From Hexactinellida sp. DTS-2022 (Eukaryota; Porifera; Hexactinellida), in assembly GCA_028753945.1 (NCBI GenBank), contig JAPNXP010000007.1, positions 2,480,001-2,544,000 of the forward strand: a stretch of 64,000 nt of DNA, given 5' to 3'. Shown here piece after piece: positions 1 to 11,905 of this stretch. The position numbers were made by a program, and so were the translations under genes. The notes below the pieces were generated by a model, which saw nothing but the letters and a program-made list of their open reading frames with translations, did no database searches and was not told where the DNA came from. Position 1 is the stretch's first letter. Each line of letters starts with the position of its first letter.

Positions 1-49
1 GGGTACACTTAATAATATCCCTTTTAATATTATTGTTATTAGTCCAGTG

Positions 50-195
50 CAGTGGCGGCGCCAGCCAGCCGCCACTAGTGGGGCACAGGCTGTTAAACTG
101 GGGCACACTCACATCAATGAGTTGGGGCACACTTAATTTAGGTGGGGCACAGGCCCCACCTGGCCCCACCTGTCCCCACCCTCGGGCCGCCTCTG
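50..195. mobile_element. hAT-type MITE, 146 bp
   Basis: The element starts CAGTGGCGGCGCCAG and ends GGGCCGCCTCTG. It is flanked by the identical 8-bp direct repeat GTCCAGTG at 42-49 and 196-203. An 8-bp duplication with CAG...CTG ends is typical of hAT elements. The interior repeats GGGGCACA-type words and has no coding capacity. Confidence 0.8.
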
Positions 196-229
196 GTCCA
201 GTGACACTTATAAATACATAACTATATAT

Positions 230-380
230 CAGGGTTGTGAATCAACCAAATATTTCAAATATTTGATTTAAATTGAATTGATTCACGGGAATATTGAGTG
301 GCAAATGATTTGATTTGAAATGATTTTAAATCTCAAATGATTTGATTTAAGAAAATAATAATTATTTATTTACAGCCCTG
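230..380. mobile_element. hAT-type MITE, 151 bp
   Basis: The ends are CAGGGTTGTGAATC and TTTACAGCCCTG. The flanks are CTATATAT (222-229) and CTATATGT (381-388), an 8-bp duplication with one mismatch. The interior is built from repeated AAATGATTTGATTT-like words. Confidence 0.7.
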
Positions 381-625
381 CTATATGTTCATTGAGCATT
401 TATTTTTAACCACAAGGGAAACCAAGGCTTTGCAAATTCTCCGGCCAAAGATTTTCTGTAGTCCAGCCAAACTAGACCATCCTATAATATGACATAGTTA
501 CAGCAAATGAAAACTAGTCCGACCATAGCCGGACCAGCAGAACAGCGTGTTAACACTATGCCAAGGATATTTCTTGAAAAGGGCAATATAAATTTTCTAT
601 GCAAGTCAAAGCGATATTTGAATTT

Positions 626-703
626 GATTCTATATGGGTTTGAGCACCCCAGGTAACTCCGTTCGCACGGAGTTCCGAGAGGTGCTCAAATCCGTATAGA
701 ATC
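626..703. repeat. Nested hairpin
   Basis: Outer arms 626-648 and 681-703 are inverted copies with two mismatches. A second perfect 7-bp-stem hairpin (AACTCCG/CGGAGTT, 655-674) sits in the loop. No gene is visible; it is probably a foldback transposon remnant. Confidence 0.6.
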
Positions 704-3050
704 ATATTGATTCGTGATTTCCACACTAAATTTTGAATGAGCATTTAGTTTTTTAATATTTGATATGTCAAGGGAATCTCAAACTATTTCTGGAGTCAAT
801 GTTTATAATGGACAACGGGCGAGCGTAGCGAGCGTGCGAAAATCTTTGGGCGTCCGAACCCTCTAGAAGTCCAGAATTTGTCTGGACAACACTGCAGCTA
901 TGGCATGGAAGCAGTGAATACCTGTTTAATATACGTACGAGTTCAACCAAGAAATCTGAAAATAAGTTCAAGTATAATTTAATACAATAAATTGAACAGG
1001 TTTAATTCCATGAAATTTTCCCAACTATTGTTAATGATTTGTAAACTTTTTAGCCTGAAGCTCCATTCCCCACCTGAGGATCCTCAATTCCCCACCGGTT
1101 AAGTACCACTGATCTACACCGTTTATATGAGAAAATCCTTATGCCCCCTGAGAATTGGGTTTTCACGAAATCTTTTCCATGTTCAAGATATTTGAACAAT
1201 AACAATGGGTGAATATTAAGGCACTGTTTGTTGGAATCCTGTTTCAGCTCCACAGCCCGCGTCAGATTTCAATCCCGCACGAATATTGTCTTTATTGTCA
1301 TCATTTCCATTATTACACCTACATTTCAAAGTAAGGCCACTGTTCGTTGCCAATTTTATGGTAGGACACACTCTAAAATAACCATATATAGCTAGTAACA
1401 AAATCAGAACCTATAACAAGCATTATTACCCAACGATTGCATTTTTTATCAATAAGCAAACACAAATTGAATATTTGCTTATATAATTAATAACTATGTC
1501 GTCATCAAATAATGAGATAATGATAATGAGATGCCGCCCGCCCGCATCCTCTGATAGACTTCGTGTGGAGCTGAAACAATATTGCCATTAACAGTGGCCT
1601 AAACGATTGTTAAACAACCCAAATTTTTGTATTTCATTGATTTAGAACAAATCACCCATCACTAAACTTAAGAGAAGGCATCAACATTTTTATTATACCA
1701 ATCAATTCACAGCTAATAAACACCTACATATTCGTAATACTTCACTTTGAGTATCTGCAACCCAAATGTCTATTTACTATAAAATACAGTTTTAAGCCAC
1801 TGTGGTGTAATTAGATTGATTTTTCAAGATTTGTATGTTTAGTGACGCTGAGAAACATTATAATTCAAAGAATTTGAGTCAAATTAGACAAGGGAATCCA
1901 CTATTTAATTATTCCGAATATCTGTGGAAGGTTTGAATTCATGGATGCTACGAATCTATTTTCAATATTCGAAATTCAACAATTCCACGAGCCCCTCGGT
2001 ATCGTGGCTTCGGGACGGATATATGTGCCGCTAAGCGACCTTGCATATTTCAATTGACAATTACTATTTTCATTAATTAATTTCAGCATAATTGTTTAGC
2101 ATTTCTAAAATTAGAAAGTTAGACTCTAAGTTCCTTTTGTATTTAGATTAATTTGTTTACCTCATTATGATAATTAACAACTAATTTTCATATTAGAAAT
2201 GTATTTATGCCAATTAAAAAATCAACATTCTTGCTTAGTTTTACATATAATACCCATATTACTATCATAAATTGTTGATAAAAACTTATAGAGGTATAGA
2301 GCATATTCACCACTCCTTAACGTTTGACTGTATATATTTTTTCATTCTAAACTGATTTTGTCTCATTTCTACTGTCAATCGCCTTATTGATTTCTCTGGT
2401 AAGTTTATGTAATATTTGTGACTAATAGTGCAAATAATACCCCTGTAGAATATTCATCATTCAATCCTTACATGATTGCTTATCAGGATGAGCTTAGCGT
2501 TCAAGTTGTAAAGTGAGGTCAAGGCACTGTGTAGAACATTTCAAAGTTCATTCACCGTACCGAAAGACTGATCGTTCTGGGAATTCTTAGAACATAACTT
2601 CGAAGTGTGCTTCCTACTTTACAAATATTCCATTATTGGCTAATGGAGGTACTCCTACATTTTGGAATCAAAATTAGCACATTGGATTGTGAGCTTAATA
2701 AATATAAACTAATGACAACTGTCCAAATGTTTTGTCGAACTAGTGACATCTGTCCAAAGGTTTAGTAGAACTACTGAGAAATGTCTAAATTCGATCCATG
2801 GAGAATTTTTGTCAAATTCCTAAAAACAAATTTCAAAATATGCAGATTTTCCATCTAATTAAGGGGTGTCGTGTTTATTATTAACCAAATAAATTCTGTT
2901 TAAAGATGCAACAGAATTGTAGTAAATTAATGAAAAATTTCGGCAATATTGGGTTAATTACATATATTCACAATATCAAAATTATTTCTCTAGAAATAGA
3001 ACTTATGATTTATTAAATTTTTGCTGATATTTCCTGTTCTTACATTACTA
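704..3050. other. Intronic sequence without a recognisable gene
   Basis: I see no conserved reading frame. The stretch holds a GAGCGTAGCGAGCG word (about 818), a segment near 1440-1545 that resembles 61350-61460 (both contain ATGAGATGCCGCC), and at 2709-2780 three irregular units of the type ACTAATGACAACTGTCC. Those units resemble the 31/32-bp minisatellite at 47.4 and 53.6 kb. Confidence 0.5.
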
Positions 3051-3058
3051 GGTTCAGT

Positions 3059-3855
3059 CATGGCCTACTATATAATACGGCTAAATAAGTCAAGTATTTG
3101 CTCATTTCATTTCCAGGCCAGTGTACACTTTCTAATTGCTCGTATAATGAATTACCTATCGTCATGGAATAAACTAAACTTAGGTTTCCAAACACGCCAG
3201 AAACATCTAAAATACTTTTGAGAATGATTTCTCATCGGATTTAACCACAATGACGTAGTCAAATATGCATACCCATATATGGTAATTAATACTAATTTTG
3301 AAGTAGAGATTGAAGTAGAGATTCAGTGAACATTAGCTAAATAAGTCCCAAGAACGGTAATTAAACTGACTGGGCAACAAGTAAATCGTCAAACTGCACT
3401 TTTAAGACATAGATTAAAATTTAACTACACATTTCAAAAAATACAAAACATATGGTTTGATAACAATAGTATAATTATTTACATACATTGACGTTGAAAA
3501 TAATTTGAGTGAAAAGAAATGACATACTTTGTAACTGTAGTTAGTTTTTAACAAGAAAAATGCAATTGGAAAAAAACGGCGAAGTTAGATTCTCAAATTA
3601 TCTAAAAAATTAACATTTATTTAACATCATTGCCATATATGGATATGCATATTTGATTACGTCATTGTGGTTAAATCCGATGAGAAATCATTCTCAAAAG
3701 TATTTAGATGTTTCTGGCATGTTTGGAAACCTAAGTTTAGTTTATTCCATGACGATAGGTAATTCATTTTACGAGCAATTAGAAAGTAAACACTGGCCTG
3801 GAAATGAAATGAGCAAATACTTGACTTATCTAGCCGTATAATATAGCAGGCCATG
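3059..3855. mobile_element. P-like foldback element, 797 bp, ~225-bp inverted termini
   Basis: Both ends start CATGGCCT(A/G)CTATAT, and the inverted arms 3059-3285 and 3631-3855 differ at only about ten positions. The flanks are the identical 7-mer GTTCAGT (3052-3058, 3856-3862). The end sequence closely resembles that of the P-like element at 13630-17034 (CATAGACTACTATATAATAC), so I infer a non-autonomous relative. No open frame longer than 66 codons lies inside. Confidence 0.75.
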
Positions 3856-4286
3856 GTTCAGTACAAAGCATAAAGGCGAGAGATGTAAAGGAAGAGTGAA
3901 CATAAGGAGAGAATCTCACGGTGTACCTCCATGCTCTATGGCTCAGCACAAATGTCTAAAACCAAAGTTATTTAAACAAAGTAAATACCGTTCTCCCTAT
4001 TTATTAAGATCAAGTTTAATCTTAGACTAGAGCAATTCGCTTGCTAGGTCGCTTCGCTGCAGAACGCAACCACACACGAACCACTTCGCGGTTCGTGTGT
4101 GGTATATATTCTTCTAACATCGATTATAAAGTAAATATGCCTAAATTGTAGAATTTAACAATGTGTAATTTAATAATGACGTCATCATGCGATAATGCGT
4201 TAACAAATTTATCATCTGGTGTGACCACCATGTCTGCATCATTAATGTGCATGTTCTATTAGATTTTCAAATTTGATGTCCTAGAG

Positions 4287-5085
4287 CAGGGGTGGGCAAA
4301 CTTTTTAGGCCGCGGGCCTAAATGGATAAATGTCATAGTGTTGCGGGCCTGAGAGTGAACATTTCTTATTTAACACATTTTTTATTTTATTTCAAGGAGC
4401 ATTAATGGAGAAATAAACGATGATAACGAGGAAGTATAAACTAATCTATCACATATTAGGAAGTATAAATAACTAGTGGGAGTTGTGCAGTTAATCCTGC
4501 GTTTTTATTAGCTTATCAAAATTTGGTTCTCTTGCTGAAGTAGCAATACACATAAGCTGAGAAATGTACTCATCTGTCAATGCTGATCTTGACATAATTT
4601 TGATAAACTTCATCATACCTGCCAATCGTACAGGGATCCCTGTCCTGTAAAAGAATTTTAGACATTTTGGCCATTCTGTACAGGCGTACAGGGATTTTTA
4701 ATTACTAATTATGTGTAAATATTGGCTAAAATGTCTACAGATGTGATAGTAAATTCTGCCATGCATTCTGCATTGAATACATAAGGCACAACTTTCTTTC
4801 TATATTTATTCAAGTGTATAATAATTCCCTGGACGAGCGAGCGAAGCGAGCGAGATATTTTTGGGAGGAGATTGAACTGTAATCTCGTTTTCTGCTAGAA
4901 CTCGCCATTTCAATTTAGGTTTTGCCTCCTACGTTTTCTAATAATATCTAATAATTGATAGAATTCGTAAATGCAAACTATAGTTACAAAATACTGTATT
5001 CAAACTAGGAACATTGATGTATTTGTAGAGTATATATAATTGAAAAGAAGCGAATTATCCGCGGGCCACGGTTTGAGCACCCTTG
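4287..5085 (-). mobile_element. hAT element deletion derivative inside Helitron I
   Basis: It starts CAGGGGTGGGCAAAC, a typical Charlie-type hAT end, and ends GGTTTGAGCACCCTTG. The 8-bp duplication TCCTAGAG is perfect at 4279-4286 and 5086-5093. The interior keeps the last codons of a transposase on the minus strand (separate entry) and a GAGCGAGCGAAGCGAGCG word near 4835. Confidence 0.85.
4491..4613 (-). pseudogene. C-terminal remnant of a hAT transposase (GTF2IRD2/ZBED5-like)
   Basis: A 40-codon frame reads S-R-S-A-L-T-D-E-Y-I-S-Q-L and then P-N-F-D-K-L-I-K. This resembles the C-terminal end of the hAT transposases related to vertebrate GTF2IRD2 and ZBED5, where a LTDEHL...P-x-FDKL stretch is usual. 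Everything upstream is missing, so the element must have been moved by a transposase encoded elsewhere. The family assignment is from memory of the motif. Confidence 0.5.
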
Positions 5086-5280
5086 TCCTAGAGGGTGCGA
5101 AATATGTTAAATTATGTGAATTTTCATGCTTCTCAAAATGAGACAATGACGTCAAAAATTGGAGAGGTGTGAGAAATTTCTAGTGGAAATTTTGGGCGCA
5201 AAAGGTTACACCTATTGCCAAAATTAGATTTGAGAACAGTCCAGCTTATAAGATCATCTCGGAAAATACAAACAAATATA

Positions 5281-5752
5281 CAGTCTCCCACCAAAAGTAT
5301 TCGTACTCCAAAAAATTCGCATAGGATTATGCAATAAAGTGTGTCTAGAAAAATGTGCATTGTATTCGTAATATATGGGATATTGCAATTTTGATGCCAG
5401 ATTCCTATTCTACGCATTCGATATATCCATTTCAGATGCATTCACCTCTGAAAGCTACTGATTAGGTTGAAAATTACCATCCTTTGCCACTATGTGCCAC
5501 TTGTCCCCACCTTATACCATGTTGGCAATTGGAAGAATGGTACATGGTGCCACCGCATGATAATTTCCAAACAAATCAATATGTTATTCAGATTAAAGCT
5601 TCTAGGTTAATTCGGATTCGTTGAATACGATTTTGCAATTAAAATGACCACATCTCATATGATTTGAATGCATTAACACATAATATTAGACTTATATAGT
5701 AATATTTCCAATGGGAATTTTTGGGTGTACGAATACTTTTGGTAGGGGACGG
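5281..5752. mobile_element. TA-flanked MITE, 472 bp, nested in Helitron I
   Basis: Inverted termini of about 28 bp (CAGTCTCCCACCAAAAG against CCGTCCCCTACCAAAAG) are flanked by TA on both sides. Its interior (5335-5575) is related to 19885-20120, which shares words such as TCTACGCATTCG and TGTGCCACTTGT. Confidence 0.7.
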
Positions 5753-6135
5753 TATATATACGTACTATATGTATACACATACAGGTTTGTGTTTTAATAG
5801 TATGGATGACATGTCTGCGTCACAAGCCATTGTTCCAAATGTAAGGTTTTTAATAATAAAATCAAGGTCATAGCATAGCCTACTCTATATAAGGCTTAAC
5901 AGTAACCTTTAAATTATGGACTAGGGATGCACTAATATATGGTAATATTTAACCAACCACAATATTTTAACCCATATTTCTATTTATAACGAACCACATT
6001 TTTTTGTTACAACTACCCCACTAAATACTAAGTTTAAATTTTTATTGATTATTAGCCTCTCATATTATTTATTTTGTCATTTTCTTGTCCACTTACTGTT
6101 CCTATTCACTTCTAACTGTTAGATTCATTTACATT

Positions 6136-8593
6136 ATGCCCAGCAGTTGCTCAGCCCCCGGATGCAGAAGTAACTACAGCCCAGATGATCGAGTTCCTAT
6201 ATTCAGGAAGCCTGAACATCCACCAGAACTCAGACAAGCTTGGATACGGGCACTTAACCGAGAGGATATTGATAACCTGAAGGTAGTCAACGTATGCATG
6301 AAGCATTTTCGAGAAGAAGATGTCGAAGTTTCTCACAAGGTTCCCAATGGAGACGGAACTTTCACCGAAATACCTCATGCAAAGCCCAAGTTGAGAGACG
6401 GCGCTGTTCCCCATCCTACTATTCTTCAACCACAACAACCAAACGGACTCGCTTGTCGTATGACGCAAAAGAAGAAGAATTGATGAATCAGACACTACAG
6501 CTTAGCTTTCTATCTGAGAGTGAGGAGAAACATAGGTACGTCATCGGAAATTTACAGGATCTAAAAGCTAAGTTAATCTTGATTGCATTACCTGATAATT
6601 GGTTAGTATGGTATCCTGATAAACATAATACTAGGTTCATTCAAGTGAATAATTTTTATCTGTATCCGCCTGGATCCATGGACAAATTATTCCCCTTTCG
6701 GTAAATTCAATTAATGGTATTCGACAAATTGAATCTATACTACATGAAATCTCCTTAAAATTTGTCTCTGAATCTAGTTGTAACTCACATTCATACCATA
6801 TTCCTCTTGCCAAAAAACATATAAATAATGTTATTGATGATTTAGCGCGTATCGACGGACCTACATACAATTCTTCAGATTTAGCTAAGCTTCAATTTCT
6901 CTTCTGTCAATTAGATAATACATTTATTCCTAAAACAGGCGAAGATACAATATAATAACACAAATTATGTCCATTAAGACTCATCTCATTTCTCCAGCTT
7001 GTATATCTATCTTCAGGGCTTAGAATGTATTACTCAACCACATGTCGATAAACTAGATAAGTTGTATTCTTCCTTCGGTCTTGAAAATGATTTTTGCACT
7101 TATCTCACCCAGGCTACATCTTGCTTTAGTTCAGAGGAAAAAAATGTATTCATTCAAATTGATGAAATCCATGTTAAATCTGATATTGTTTATAAAGGCG
7201 GTAAATATTTGCACCAAATTTGAACTCCGGGGATTCGACGAGAACAGTATTCGCGATTATGGTGTCTAGTTTGCATAGGAAATGGTCTTATATTACCCGT
7301 TTGTTACCATGTGCATCTATCTCCGCTAAAAAAATATTTCCGACTATCAAATCTTGTATAATCGATATTGAGCATTGTGGTTTAAAGGTCTAAATAATTT
7401 CTACCGATAACTACCCATTGAATGTAAACTAGTTTAAATTGTTTTCTAGTGGAAAGCTGGAAACTAGAGTACCCCACCCTTTTGATGGAATAGACCTCTC
7501 TTCAATACATTTGATTTTCTCCATATATTGAAAAGTATACGCAATAATTGGTTAAATAAAAAAGATTTTGATAAAACATTTCGTTTCCCAAATTTTGAAC
7601 ATGTTGAGATTGATAAATGCAGCTACCCCCTCAGTGTCCATTCTGCTTCCTTTCAAGATGTACGCCTTCCTTACAATTCTGAACGATACAGTTTAGCAAA
7701 ACTAGCCCCTCACTTGACTGTAAAAAGCTTGTTTTCAATCTAGTTTAGAAAAGGAAAATGTCAAATTGGTTTTGAAGGTTGTTAGCGAACTTACACTATC
7801 TGCTCTTGAAATCCAAAATGAAAGTCGTTGTCCGGAGTATCGTAATAATACATATAGTTTCATAAGTATCCTTCTTACTCTTTGGAAAATATTCAATATC
7901 AATACGCCGTTCAAAGGGACCCGTTTAAATGATAGCCTCTCAAGACCGATGATCTTAAACGATGAACGATTTTTATTTTTGACACGTATAGTATTTTGGC
8001 TAGATGCTTGGCAGGATTTACCTGGCAAAATGGGTAAATTGAGTAAGCAAACGTATACTAGTTTTAGACACGCCTGTACTGTCTTACCACTTATAACTAA
8101 CCATCTAACTGAAAATGATGGCTTTTCTTACGTGTTGTCATCCTTTTTGCAAACTGACCCGTTGGAACACCATTTTGGACTCTACAGTATGATGTCGGGT
8201 TCGAATTACCATATTTCTTACCTTCAGATTCTTGAAACCGAGCGTCGTCTTAAACTTTCTAGTATATTAAACATGTTTGCAGACCAACAAGACGCTTTCC
8301 AAACGATTCAGACATTTGTAAAGTCTTTTTCTACCCCCTCTGATACATCTAGTGATGATGGAATAGCTGTAATGCCTTTTCTTGATGAAATTGGCGATCT
8401 ATCATCCATTGTGCTCTCAACAAATCCTTCAGTCGTTAGCTTTTATCGCAGGTTATACGATCTATAAGTTCTTAAAAAGAACTCCGGAATGCCATGTGTG
8501 CACTGATACTTTAACTTATGATAAAGAATTTGTTTTTGATGTTGAATCATATACTGAGTTTAAGTTCGTGTACATACAGGCTAATCTTATTTA
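6136..8593 (+). pseudogene. THAP-domain P-like transposase, frameshifted (P1)
   Basis: Relic of a cut-and-paste transposase of the P/THAP9 family, which binds its DNA ends through a THAP zinc finger. The THAP domain starts at Met 6136: C-S-A-P-G-C, a central W (QAW), then C-M-K-H and a late A-V-P box, which are the C2CH ligands and AVPTIF-like end. The reading then changes frame (about 6440) and continues with many breaks. Recognisable pieces are I-D-E-I-H-V-K-S (first acidic residue, Asp about 7161), T-D-N (about 7403), F-D-F-L-H-I-L-K-S-I-R-N-N (7510) and, in the long frame 7766-8467, a D-P-L-E-H-H-F-G box. The C-terminal C-H-V-C motif is split at 8593 by the LINE and resumes at 12853-12954. 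Internal stops and frameshifts make it inactive. Confidence 0.85.
8492..8593. repeat. Left copy of a 102-bp target-site duplication
   Basis: These 102 bases are repeated without mismatch at 12853-12954, directly on both sides of the LINE. They belong to the C-terminal codons of the P-like transposase, so they are host-site sequence and not part of the LINE. Confidence 0.95.
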
Positions 8594-8620
8594 ATAATAA
8601 TAATAATAATAATAATAATA
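8592..8620. repeat. (TAA)n tail of the LINE
   Basis: About 9.7 perfect TAA units form the 3' simple-repeat tail of the minus-strand LINE. The first bases are shared with the target duplication, so the exact junction is ambiguous by one or two bases. Confidence 0.9.
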
Positions 8621-8815
8621 CAGCATTTATTAAGCGCAGTTCACAAAGTCTCAATGCGCTTTACAAGATCAAAGTGAAAATTAATATATAGTACAGTAAA
8701 GTATAAGTACATCTAGGTAGTTTTAAAGTTACTTGAATGTTTAGGAATAATACTTGCAAGATGAATTAAATACAACTGGTAAAAAGAGAAATAAGAGGTA
8801 AAGTAGTAATAGTCT

Positions 8816-11800
8816 TCAACAAGTCCAAAATACATGTTCATCAGATTTAAATAATAGAGTCTTCAAACGTTTCTTAAAAATTTCAATTGAGTTACTATTT
8901 CTAATGCTCGGAGGGATTGCATTCCATAGCCTTGGAGCAATAACTGAGTACGCTCTTCCGCCATAAAATTTATTGTTGGGTATTTTTACCTGTAATCGCC
9001 TAGTATTTTCAGATCTTAAAGACATAGTTGGTTCATGATGATGTTGAAGAACAAGAGTTTCATAAAGGTAGCTTGGGGTCTGTTGGAATAGAGATTTAAA
9101 GGTTAACAATAATAGTTTATATACAATCCTCTTTTTTATCGTGAGCCAGTGTAATTGGTCCAGGATAGGTGAGATGTGATCTTGTATTTTGCATTTAGTG
9201 ATTAGTCTTGCAGCTGCATTCTGTATACGCTGAACTCTTTGTATTTCAACACCCGGCAATCCATATAAGATAGAGTTACAGTAGTCTAATTTGGTGGAAA
9301 TAAATGCATGAACTAATCGTTCTAATACTTTTCTGTCTAAAAAATTACTAATACTACTGATTTTTCGGAGAGTAATAGAAGCAGAAGAGCATAATTTTGA
9401 TACTTGTTTTTTCATGTTTAAACTAGAATCCAATATAATCCCCAGATCTACTGCATCTTCTACCAGCTTAACTTCGTGTCCATCCGCGAATATTTTAAAG
9501 GATGAGGAGACATTCTTGAATTTTGAGGAAAAATGTATTAATTTCGTCTTCTCTGGGTTGCACTTCATCATATTAGATTGAAACCAGTGTATAATATCAT
9601 TGAGGCAGCGTTGAAAATTTTCTAATTGTAGAGTAGATGAATTATCTGTAAGGGAGGTATACAATTGAGTGTCATCAGCATAAATCATTATTTCCATATT
9701 GTAGTATTGTGCAATTTCTTGAATTGGAGAGATATATAATAGAAAGAGGAGAGGCCCAAGAACAGATCCTTGTGGAACACCACATGGCATAAGACTAGCT
9801 AGAGATTCTACTTTAGAAATAACTACGGTCTGTATACGTTCAGCTAAATAGCTCTTCACCCATTTTTGAACAATTCCAGTAAAACCAAACTTTTCTTCTA
9901 ATCTTTTTAATAATATATTGTGATCAACTGTATCGAAAGCACTGCTCAGGTCCATCAAGACGAAAGCTACATCCATATTCTTATCAAGAGATAAGGCTAA
10001 GTCATTAGTAATTTTAAGCATCATTGTTTCAGCAGAGTGGTACCGACGATATGCAGACTGTCTTATGGGAAATAGGTTATTCTGATGTAAATAAGATTCA
10101 AGTTGAGTTACAATCACACACTCGATAACTTTAGAAAGAAAAGACAAATTTGATATAGGACGATAATTGAATAAATTTTCAGGATCAAGGGAAGCTTTTT
10201 TCAAAGTAGGGAAAACAAGTGATTTCTGCCAAATTGAGGGGAAGACACCACTACTTAGGGATTTGTTAATAATCAAAGAAAGCGGCAGCAGAAGCGGATT
10301 TAAACATTTTTTTAAAATGGAGACAGGTAGTGGATCTAGGTGACAAGTACAATTTGACCTGGTAGATATAATCTTCATTATTTCGTGTGGGGATACATAG
10401 TCAAAGTTCTTGATAGTGGTTAGGCATGTCTCAGAGGACCTACATAACAGAGACTTACGATCTAAACGATTTAGTCGTAAGCAATCTCGTATGTCAATAA
10501 CCTTTTTGTGCAGATGTCCAGCGAACCTATTTGCAAGATCCAATTCTGATTCATGTATAGGTAATAAAGAATTCTTAGTATTCTTGCTAATAGAGAAAAA
10601 CGAGTTTACTGTTTTAAAAAGACTCTTCGCATCGCAATTACCAATCCTTGTCATATAGTAATCTGACTTTGCAGCCTTTAGTAATTCATTATAATATCTT
10701 GATTGTTGTTTTAGGATGTCAAGGTGAATAGTAAGGTGTGATTTGCGATATCTTCTCTCAGCTCTACGTTTCATTCTTTTAGCCTTTCTAAACTCATCTT
10801 TGTACCAGGGACAATTGGGACGATTTCTTATTTCTTTCGAAATAAGAGGAGCATGTATATCAAGCAAAGTTTTTAGCATAACATCCAAATGAGAAGAAAG
10901 TCTTTCCACATCCGTATCATCATCAGCATTATTAAATTCCTCACAAGCTTCTTTAATGTCATTACACAAGTCATCTATTTTGATATTATGTAGTTTCCTC
11001 CCAGTGATTTGAATCTTTTTTGCCTCAGGTAGAGGCAATTTGCATTTACAAATAATACATGCATGATCCGATATAGTAGAGTGAAGCAATTCAAAAGAAG
11101 AGATGAAATTTACATCACATACCGGTGTAATTATTAGATCAAGGATATGTTTTGAAATGTGCGTGCAAGTATCAATATGTTGGTAAAGTGAGCATGAAAT
11201 TAGTATATCAGCAAATTTACTAGCATTAGGATCCTCATTATTGTCGATATGGAAGTTAAAATCTCCCAATAACAGTATTCTATGGATGCAAATTAAAGTG
11301 TCTTCCATAAGTGTAGAAAACTCAGTAAAGAAATGAGAGACAGTGAACTTATTCTTTTTTGAACAAGGTGGACGATAAATCAAAATTAGTCTAACAACAT
11401 TACTTCCTGAATAGATAGTGAGATCAATATGCTCAAAGGTTGTAAACTTAAACCCATAGTTTCTTTTCATAAGAAAATTCTTCCGAGCTAGAATAGCAAG
11501 TCCTCCTCCTTTTGAGAATCTAGGGAGGTTAATAATTTGATAGTTTGGTAATAAGTTTTTTAGAATTTCAATAGTGTGGGAATTCTCACTCGTAGCCCAG
11601 GTTTCTGTGAGGCATAAGATATCAATGCGATGTGAGATAATAAGATCACATAAATATGTCTTTTTATTATTCAGAGAATGACAGTTCCATAAAGCTACAT
11701 TTGTGAGAAGACCATCGGGGATAGGTTTGAGAACTTTTATATAGATAAGATTACGGAGCTTTGATTCTTTAGTAGCATTATTAGAGGGATAAAATGAATT

Positions 11801-11872
11801 CTTAGTCAGTTTATGATGATAAAAATCTATGTTAACTTGGATAGAAGTACGTTTATATATTTCAGTATACAT
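8816..11872 (-). CDS. LINE ORF2: AP-endonuclease and reverse transcriptase
   Basis: A 1018-residue open frame. The N-terminal third is an AP-type endonuclease that nicks target DNA: W-N-C-H (Asn 63), L-T-E-T-W (Glu 90), I-Y-R-P-P, G-D-F-N (Asp 204, Asn 206) and S-D-H (269-270) are all present. The reverse transcriptase follows, with N-Y-R-P-I-S-N-L, a D-L-S-S-A-F-D-T-V-D-H block, G-V-P-Q-G-S-V-L-G-P and the catalytic Y-A-D-D (about 9671-9682). The C-terminus has the K-L-D-Y-C-N-S and L-R-S conserved blocks of L2/CR1-type proteins. No RNase H is seen, as expected for this group. No stop or frameshift is visible, so the protein could be functional. Confidence 0.95.
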   Translation of the reverse strand: MYTEIYKRTSIQVNIDFYHHKLTKNSFYPSNNATKESKLRNLIYIKVLKPIPDGLLTNVALWNCHSLNNKKTYLCDLIISHRIDILCLTETWATSENSHTIEILKNLLPNYQIINLPRFSKGGGLAILARKNFLMKRNYGFKFTTFEHIDLTIYSGSNVVRLILIYRPPCSKKNKFTVSHFFTEFSTLMEDTLICIHRILLLGDFNFHIDNNEDPNASKFADILISCSLYQHIDTCTHISKHILDLIITPVCDVNFISSFELLHSTISDHACIICKCKLPLPEAKKIQITGRKLHNIKIDDLCNDIKEACEEFNNADDDTDVERLSSHLDVMLKTLLDIHAPLISKEIRNRPNCPWYKDEFRKAKRMKRRAERRYRKSHLTIHLDILKQQSRYYNELLKAAKSDYYMTRIGNCDAKSLFKTVNSFFSISKNTKNSLLPIHESELDLANRFAGHLHKKVIDIRDCLRLNRLDRKSLLCRSSETCLTTIKNFDYVSPHEIMKIISTRSNCTCHLDPLPVSILKKCLNPLLLPLSLIINKSLSSGVFPSIWQKSLVFPTLKKASLDPENLFNYRPISNLSFLSKVIECVIVTQLESYLHQNNLFPIRQSAYRRYHSAETMMLKITNDLALSLDKNMDVAFVLMDLSSAFDTVDHNILLKRLEEKFGFTGIVQKWVKSYLAERIQTVVISKVESLASLMPCGVPQGSVLGPLLFLLYISPIQEIAQYYNMEIMIYADDTQLYTSLTDNSSTLQLENFQRCLNDIIHWFQSNMMKCNPEKTKLIHFSSKFKNVSSSFKIFADGHEVKLVEDAVDLGIILDSSLNMKKQVSKLCSSASITLRKISSISNFLDRKVLERLVHAFISTKLDYCNSILYGLPGVEIQRVQRIQNAAARLITKCKIQDHISPILDQLHWLTIKKRIVYKLLLLTFKSLFQQTPSYLYETLVLQHHHEPTMSLRSENTRRLQVKIPNNKFYGGRAYSVIAPRLWNAIPPSIRNSNSIEIFKKRLKTLLFKSDEHVFWTC

Positions 11873-11905
11873 GTTCGGAATATGCCCTTGTTCACGAGAA
11901 GAAAG

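Larger units (their letters stand above)
4027..5806 (-). mobile_element. Non-autonomous Helitron, copy I, with two nested insertions
   Basis: Read on the minus strand it starts A|TCCATACTATTAAAAC and ends CTAG|T, the Helitron signature of an A-T target with TC and CTRR ends. A hairpin AGCAA-gcgaa-TTGCT lies just before CTAG, and a perfect internal hairpin (arms CCACACACGAACC) lies at 4069-4102. It is homologous to 40645-41846 and 58171-58653. A hAT element (4287-5085) and a TA-flanked MITE (5281-5752) were inserted later, so the original element was only about 0.5 kb. Confidence 0.8.

Noticed and set aside
922..955. Minus-strand 34-bp segment with acceptor TTATTTTCAG and donor AACAG|GTATTC, encoding F-L-V-E-L-V-R-I-L-N, similar to a later huntingtin block (Q-F-L-L-E-L)
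   Set aside because: Too short and too far from the last firm exon to separate from chance.
5133..5441. 102-codon minus-strand frame
   Set aside because: Lies across a Helitron segment and a TA-flanked MITE; no protein features.
10410..10658. Plus-strand frame antisense to the LINE
   Set aside because: Shadow of the intact LINE ORF2.
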